Source of the DNA: Emydura subglobosa
Taxonomy: Eukaryota > Chordata > Testudines > Chelidae
Reading direction: 5' to 3'
Assembly (NCBI GenBank): GCA_007922225.1
Contig: ML679958.1
Location: 58,174,838-58,238,837 of the forward strand
Length of the DNA: 64,000 nucleotides
Within the stretch, counting starts at the first letter, position 1. Each line of letters starts with the position of its first letter. A program made the translations under genes and the position numbers. Shown in pieces: positions 58,600-64,000 of this stretch. The notes under the pieces were generated by a model. The model was not told the DNA's origin, did no database searches, and saw nothing but the letters and a program-made list of their open reading frames with translations.

Positions 58600-61110
58600 T
58601 TCTCAAAAACAAACAGTTCTTGAGATAGATAGATTAGATAGATAACTCATAATGGACAACCAGCACATACATATTATGGAATGTCATAATAACTGTATGT
58701 TAGCTAAGTTAATGGTTGTACAGAACTTCAAAGATCAAAGGCAAAATAGAAGTGTGGTATTTTCGAGTCTTTACTGCTCACCACATTGCTGAACAAAGGA
58801 ACAAGAATAAGGGTAACAAGGGCCCCCTATTAATGGAAGAAGCAGCATGCTTAACATCTTAGGGTACTGTTCAGACACCATGGTGGCTGGGGATTAGGAA
58901 GATGCAAAGGAAAAATGGGGTTTCTATTTGTCTCACCATGCAGTAGGGGCTCGACAAGATTTCATGGACATTCTAGAAGCAGGAGGCAGAGGACATGATG
59001 GTGTCTGCTGCATGCCCCCTCTAAAACTTGTGGCTAAAATGCATACATGGCTAACATGCATAAATTAACAATTCTCCTTGCAACATTAGTTTATGCTCCA
59101 AAGAGCGGGTTTTGCATAGGCATATTAAGAAAAGGAAAACTGCTAGGATCATGATTTCCAGAGGAACCATGGGGCCATGGACAGGGAAGGGATGGGCAGA
59201 ACTACTGCGCAGAGGTCCCATGATCTGTGGTATTCCTGCAGAAATGGGATTTAGACCAGGTGCCCTTTGCCCTTCCTCATCTCCTCCCCCTTAAGAGAAT
59301 ATGCATAGAGTTCAGTGAGTTTAAAATAATAGAATCCCTCACATACATGGGGGATGAATATGGCCCTGTATTATTCACAAACATGTTCAAGTCCATTGTA
59401 AGTTTCTCAATTGATCATGTAGCTTCATAAAAAGAAAGTTATTGGACAAGAAATATAAACAAAAACAACAATAAGCTCCTCCTGGTACAGAAAGAGCTTC
59501 ACAATGGGGGCTGTTGTCTAGTTAGATTAATGTTTAGGCCTACCAATTTTGACAGAGACTCACTAAAGACTGGTAAAGGTAACTCCCTGAAATTACTTTA
59601 TTCACTGTTGGCTTTACAATCTGTTCTAATGTATGTAAGTAAGTCATTGTGGAAATACAGGGAAAAAACAATAATTATAGCACTACAGACAATAGCAATC
59701 ATGCTGCTAGCAGCAGTAGTGAATTACTATCTGTATGCCAGGGTCTAAATGAACCCGTTGCTGATGGCTGATTCTTGCCCCAGAACTTTCTAACACTCAG
59801 AGGCCCCTGTTTCAATCAGTTTCTAAGTAACAAATTATGAAAATCTTAAAAGGCCGGTGGCAACACCAAGCTCAGTTTAAAGAAAATGGATTTAGCTTGA
59901 GCTATCTCAAAGAGCAGATACAAATTGTCAAGTGTAAAATTAAAGAGGCGCTGGTCTAAATGCTAGTCTGCATCCAGGAACATCAAATGTTCTGCAGCCA
60001 TCATACACATCTCATTAAGAATGGTCATTCAGTTTTCTTTAAAATATTATTTAATATTTTCATTCATCATTGAATTAAAATCTTTCTCCCAGTCTCGTCT
60101 ATTTTATGGTAGTTCTATTTTAAATTTAACTTGACTCAGGGTCTATTTGCTAGGCAGCTACAATTGTGTTTCCAATTATAATTCTTGAACTGTGTTTTCA
60201 ACCAAAGAACTGGTTTTATGGCTTCTGGAATGTAGCAACCAAACCACTGTTTGCATCACATGTGGTCTCATGTCTTTCCTATAAATAACTGGAGCAGGAG
60301 AGCACCTGTGCTTTTTCCTGCCAGCATTTTGATAGATAGCTTTGTTGGCATCTTAACTCAATGAAAAGGCTGAGTCAGTCCATAGTAAGGGAAACATCCA
60401 AAATCATTTTGGCTTTGATTCTAACAAAGCAAGCCATAATTTTCTTGTGTCTTTCCAAATCGAACCTGATTCCATTTGCTACTGTCCTCAAAGCACACTC
60501 CTGAAACTCCTACAAAGTATAAGAATTCAGTCAATGAGATACTTTTCGCAGCTATGTTTCTATTCTGTTTAGGTTCTTCTCAGTTATTTGGTATTTCAGA
60601 TGCCTTGTCTCTTGACTTTTTAGGCTGCCTGTATATGGCAATTGTTGCCTTTAATCTTGTGTGTCTTGGACATGATTAAAACTTGTTTTAGTTCACTGTC
60701 TTGTCTCCTTGACTGGAATCCATCACCCTGATCTTCTGTTGTTTCCTAATGAGGCACTTAAAAACAGAATAAAAATATAGAATCCCCACCCTGGTCATGA
60801 GGATTCTTCTTTGAAATTTTTTTTGGTGTAGCGCAATTGATTTGGAAATTGTACAAAATGCACTTTAAAAATCAGAAAATCACTATGCATTTCTCCCTCT
60901 CATCTGTGATCAATCACATAACCAAATGGTAGTATGTCAACAGTTTCCTGACCCAGCATGTGTGGTGAGTTGAAGAGGGAGATGAGGCTTTTTGGTACCA
61001 AGGTAGGAAACAGGTTGGGATTGTGGACACAAGCTCTATGTTTCCAGCAGTGAAATGGTTAACAATGTTGACTTGTACATCATCATCTTCAGGTTTCAGA
61101 TTTCCACCCT
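58600..61110. other. Intergenic sequence, nothing recognised
   Basis: AT-rich, with no transposon class assigned. A 72-codon frame at 59530-59748 with a hydrophobic C-terminal segment is discussed among the rejected items. Confidence 0.5.
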
Positions 61111-61119
61111 GTGTGATGA

Positions 61120-62100
61120 ATAGGGTTCACATTTAAAACCGCCTTCAACAAACAAGGACATTTCACCAAAGAAATAGATTGCATCATGGACCAGGCCGCC
61201 CAAATACCACAAGAGAATCTGCTTTAATACAAAGAAAAAAGATCCACTGACTGCACACCCCTAATTGTCACTTATCCCACACTGGAACCCATGCAGGCCA
61301 TCATTAAACACTTACAACCCATGCTCAATGGTGACCACATCCTGACAGAAATCTTTCTGGCTTTCAAACAACCCCCCATCCTCACCAAGCTCATTATCAG
61401 AAGTAAGCTCCCCACAAACCAAGGCACACCAACTCAAAATGGCATCAGAGTCTGCCATAATAACTTCTGTGATGATCATTCCCCCTTTCCCGACAACACA
61501 CTTTTGAAGATCCATGGCTATCACAGCATGTGGCGTACCTCATCCAGTGCACTAAATGGATGGGCGAAATGAGACAATAACTATGCTCTCAAATCAACTC
61601 AAAAAGAAAAATTATAAAAGACAAAAACACCCCATCTCCCAGGGGCAAACACTTTTCACAAAATGATCATTCCATATCTGTTGTCTCAGTTCTCATCCTC
61701 AAGGGAAACCTTCAGCTACCTACAGCACCTTCAAATGATGAGCCTGGAAGGTTAAATTCATAACTTGGCTAGATACTAAAAATAATGGATTCAAAGATGC
61801 TGGATTTATGGCTCATTACAAAAATCTGCAACCCACTAACCCTACTTTGTCCCATAACTCCCCACTTCCACTTGAATGGTCTCTTGCAACATGTGTGAAC
61901 TCCTTTGCTTAACAATCTGTTCCAAGTGATATTTAGCTGTGACACTTTTTGTACCTCTCCAAGACCTGAAGAATAGCTCAGTGTAATCTCAGAAACTTTT
62001 CTCTTTACCCATAGAAGTAGGTCCAATAAAAGATATTACCACACCCACTTTTTCTCTATAATATCCTGGGACCAACATGGCTACATCACCACTGCAAACA
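61120..62100 (+). mobile_element. Penelope-like retroelement, 3' part (decayed)
   Basis: In the plus frames: FNKQGHFTKEID and MDQAAQIPQENL (about 61150-61220), TPLIVTYHPTLEPMQAIIKH, LQPMLNGDH and KQPPILTKLIIRSKLP (61255-61425). This series is characteristic of the region between reverse transcriptase and the GIY-YIG endonuclease of vertebrate Penelope elements. The endonuclease part is shortened and frame-broken. The 3' tail reads GACCTGAAGAATAGCTCAGT, GGTCCAATAAAAGATATTAC and ATATCCTGGGACCAACATGG, a widespread Penelope end. Inactive. Confidence 0.75.
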
Positions 62101-62293
62101 AAGATACAAGATACCTTGATACTGGGCTTGTGGGGAGGACTTGCTCATTAACTTTCCTTTAAATCCGCAAATTAATTTCTCCTTAATCTAATGACTGTCT
62201 GCTTGTACAACGAATACTGGACTTGGAATGGGGTCGTACTGGTTGACAATCTTGGCTTGAGTTTGCACATAGGTTGGTTGGTCTAAATTTAAC

Positions 62294-62311
62294 TTTTTTT
62301 TTTTTTTTTTT
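62294..62311. repeat. Poly-T run (18 bases)
   Basis: A T homopolymer without a recognisable SINE body next to it. Confidence 0.9.
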
Positions 62312-62584
62312 GCCTATTGCTTGCTTGGTTGTTTCTTTGTTAGTGTTCTTTTAAGATCCATCAGCTGCTCAGGATATGAAGAAAAGTAGCCGGTAAACAA
62401 AAAGCAATTTCAGATTTAGAATTTCAGAGATTATATCAGATGCTATCACTTTCTGTAATCTCTCTATGAAATTCATATTCTATTTACACTTCTAAACAGA
62501 GAAAAAAGGAAATTAAAGGAACATTTCAGACTGTCACAACCTATTGTTGGACACACAACCTAATGTCCCACTGACATTTTATAC

Positions 62585-62700
62585 ACTAGTGGCCAAATCC
62601 TGGCTTGACTTAAGGCAGTGAGACTTTAATTAGGAGCAGAATTTGGCTCCAGAGTACTCCAGGAACTGCCTGGCTGACATTAGATGCACAGTCAAAACCA
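62585..62700. repeat. Sauropsid short repeat
   Basis: GGCCAAATCCTGGCTTGACT at the left and AGGAGCAGAATTTGGCTCC further right are the inverted ends of a common family (CCAAATCCTG / CAGAATTTGGCCC). Confidence 0.4.
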
Positions 62701-62869
62701 CTTTCTGTCAATGACATTTTAAAAACTTTAATATATTGATTGGAATTGGATGCAGAATAGATACAATGTTTCAGGACAGATATTTTTGAAGATACAAACA
62801 TACATAACTTAAAGTTTGGAAGTAGTTTGATTTATTCCCTCAAAGAAGGACCTTTTCAAAGAGTAGTGC

Positions 62870-62985
62870 AGTTTTAGCTGTATTGACTCCTATTGATTCT
62901 ATCGGTCTGGTCCTGTTTCCATAAGAGTTGATAACAAATCTTCTAATGACTTCAATGGGAGTGGTCCTGGGCTATGAGGCCACGC
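62870..62985. repeat. Sauropsid short repeat
   Basis: ATCGGTCTGGTCCTGTTTCC and TGACTTCAATGGGAGTGGTC followed by CTGGGCTATGAGGCC fit the same palindromic family with a TTGACTTCAATGGGAGT core. Confidence 0.4.
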
Positions 62986-63458
62986 AGCATGTATTGCTTT
63001 GAAAATTAAAGGAAGCATTAAGGTCATAACGATAACTTTCATTAAAATAATGACAAAAATAATGCATTTTGCACTGTCCAACTAGTCATTGTACATGCGA
63101 AGTAACAGAAACTTTGTAATTTTGCTTAGTAATGCTGAATTGGCACTGACGAAAAAGTTCTTTACAAAACATATAGCCCAGGGCACAAGCTGCCATAAAA
63201 TCAATGTTTTTACTGGTTTTCTTATTTATATAACAAACCTATCTTACTGAAGCTTTTTTAAAGAGAAAAAAATAGAGCCATACAGGATGGTTTAACTCAA
63301 CAAATGCTGAGTGTCACTGGAGAAATGTAAGGCTTTAACAGAGTTTGGCACAAAACTCAGGAAAAGTTATTACTTTAGTATTATACAAATTGTAGCAACA
63401 TAAAACATAATAGAATACAAATGTATGTAGTGAGATAACCCATTCTGTAATAATCAAA

Positions 63459-63680
63459 GGCCTGGTCTACACTTACCGGGAAATTCGACAGCAGGTGACG
63501 GGAGATACGCAAGCTACATAGAGTATGCCCTCCCATCGACACAGCGTTCCTCTTTTTCTGGGGTGGATTTATTCAGTCGACTTCCGGATTGATTGTGTGA
63601 ATCTTCACTTACGCTCAGTCGATCCTGGAGAATCAATCCAGCAGCACCAAATTTGCCGCCTTAAGTGAAGACATACCCTA
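63459..63680. mobile_element. Turtle fold-back MITE ('CTGGTCTACACTTA' family)
   Basis: Starts GGCCTGGTCTACACTTACC and ends GTGAAGACATACCCTA, a terminal pair strongly typical of turtle genomes (GGTCTACACT ... AGTGTAGACATACCCTA). Interior words CCCATCGACACAGCG and CAGTCGATCCTGGAGAATC. About 220 bp, no coding capacity. Confidence 0.7.
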
Positions 63681-63689
63681 AATGATGAT

Positions 63690-64000
63690 TGCATTACTAG
63701 TGTGATCTATTAAAATATATAGGAATAAATCCTGAATAAGAACTTCAGGATTTGGCCCATTGAAAGGTAATAAATAGCACATGTAACCTTAACTCAGCTC
63801 CGTTGTGCTTACGGGACCAGATCCTTACTTCAGTGGATTTACACCAGCCAAGGATCTGTCTCCATCTTTAGTGACATGATTATATGTGATTTCTCAAATA
63901 GTACCTTCATTTTTTTCCTACAGTATTAAAAATATATAATACACACTACGGTGCCATTCATACAAATGAGTCCATGATGGTTGTTTATATAAAGTTATGT
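63690..64000. other. Intergenic end of window; faint short repeat
   Basis: ACGGGACCAGATCCTTACTT and GATTTACACCAGCCAAGGAT (about 63810-63865) resemble the sauropsid GATCCTCAGCTGGTGTAAAT family. Nothing else is seen. Confidence 0.35.

Noticed and set aside
59530..59748. 72-codon plus-strand frame with a hydrophobic C-terminal stretch
   Set aside because: Looks like a small membrane protein, but the length is within chance for AT-rich DNA and there is no family similarity, promoter or splice signal that I can see.
1..64000. CRISPR arrays, operons or bacterial defence systems
   Set aside because: No regularly spaced repeats, no dense coding and no ribosome-binding pattern; the window is vertebrate nuclear DNA.

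Overview
This is vertebrate nuclear DNA, most likely from a turtle (Testudines). There is no dense coding, no operon and no prokaryotic signal. One gene is certain: the large first coding exon of TSC22D1 (long isoform) on the minus strand. The turtle assignment is an inference from repeats recognised by eye: CR1 LINEs ending in the ATTCTATGA-type tail, the 'GTCTACACTAGTGCTT' and 'CTGGTCTACACTTA' fold-back elements, Penelope tails, Ty3/Gypsy elements and old MIR/L3-like fragments. No database search was run.

Layout. 1-33,343 is the start of TSC22D1 intron 1, transcribed right to left; it is AT-rich and holds only short MITEs, MIR/L3-like fragments and one decayed LINE reverse transcriptase with a Penelope tail inside it. 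33,344-36,180 is the single 2,837-nt coding part of exon 1, ending in a clear splice donor. About 35,930-38,200 is a CpG island with the 5'UTR and promoter; it carries CCAAT boxes facing TSC22D1 and a YY1/NRF1-like block facing the other way, so it may be bidirectional. The exons encoding the TSC box and leucine zipper lie beyond the left edge.

38,200-64,000 is upstream intergenic DNA without a recognisable host gene. It is a stack of nested transposons: a plus-strand CR1 (42.7-47.4 kb) cut by a 953-bp LTR with an exact 5-bp target duplication and by a Tigger-like DNA transposon; a decayed minus-strand Ty3/Gypsy element (48.6-53.6 kb) with PNMA-like gag, protease, reverse transcriptase, a primer-binding site and its 5' LTR; a second LTR of the same family in opposite orientation (54.6-55.7 kb); an unrelated solo LTR (56.8-57.5 kb); and a Penelope remnant (61.1-62.1 kb).

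I found no convincing new biological system. The points most worth a second look are the inverted LTR pair, the PNMA-like gag, the possible bidirectional promoter, the order of insertions in the CR1, and a MITE with a perfect 25-bp terminal repeat.
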